From the NCBI GenBank assembly GCA_006226265.1, contig SBHH01000290.1, forward strand, positions 1 to 5,416: a DNA stretch of 5,416 nucleotides, in the 5' to 3' direction. A program made the translations under genes and the position numbers. Numbering within the stretch: position 1 is the first letter of the stretch; every line of letters begins with the position of its first letter. The notes under the pieces were generated by a model that was given only the letters and a program-made list of their open reading frames with translations, did no database searches and was not told where the DNA came from. The DNA is from Alphaproteobacteria bacterium (GTDB taxonomy: Bacteria > Pseudomonadota > Alphaproteobacteria > Sneathiellales > Sneathiellaceae). Below, in pieces: positions 5,355 through 5,416 of the stretch.

Positions 5355-5416
5355 GGAAATTTCCATTTGCTGGCAGGAGCGGAATTATTCTGTAGGATTC
5401 ACATATAAATATAAAT
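5355..5416. other. AT-rich right edge with no recognised gene
   Basis: Nothing here resembles a known coding sequence. On the plus strand the ATG at 5335 gives an 18-codon frame ending at a TAG. The ATG at 5350 stays open to the edge but has no ribosome site and no recognisable peptide. The final bases (CACATATAAATATAAAT) are AT-rich and could belong to a divergent promoter. Confidence 0.3.

Overview
The window looks like a bacterial catabolic locus, most likely from an alphaproteobacterium. The reasons are moderately GC-rich genes with AT-rich spacers, a TRAP transporter, and acyl-CoA catabolic enzymes of the type common in marine and soil alphaproteobacteria. Lineage is inferred from style only; no rRNA or other marker is present.

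Layout: (1) positions 1-81 hold the last 26 codons of a gene whose tail matches a TRAP large membrane subunit (DctM). (2) Positions 82-324 are a regulatory spacer with a terminator-like hairpin, one perfect and one degraded 15-bp palindrome of the GntR/FadR-PdhR operator type, and a leader. (3) 325-1365 (+) encodes a secreted TRAP solute-binding protein. (4) 1366-1559 is a spacer with a hairpin cluster, a candidate promoter, and a perfect 9-bp inverted repeat followed by six T. (5) 1560-3818 (+) encodes a 752-residue protein made of two acyl-CoA dehydrogenase (ACAD) units joined head to tail. (6) 3819-4061 is a convergent spacer with a perfect 12-bp hairpin and a good intrinsic terminator. (7) 4062-5276 (-) encodes a family III (CaiB/BaiF) CoA-transferase. 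(8) 5277-5416 is its AT-rich promoter region, with a third operator-like palindrome inside a larger 11-bp inverted repeat.

How the parts may work together (inference): the TRAP system imports an organic acid, the CoA-transferase attaches CoA, and the fused dehydrogenase makes the alpha,beta-unsaturated thioester. The C-terminal ACAD unit lacks the usual catalytic Glu near its C-terminus but has a Glu at the alternative helix-G position used by isovaleryl-CoA dehydrogenase. That points to branched, cyclic or steroid-side-chain-like substrates rather than plain fatty acids. Near-identical palindromes before the binding-protein gene and before the CoA-transferase gene suggest one FadR/PdhR-like GntR repressor controls import and activation together. 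Its gene is not in this window.
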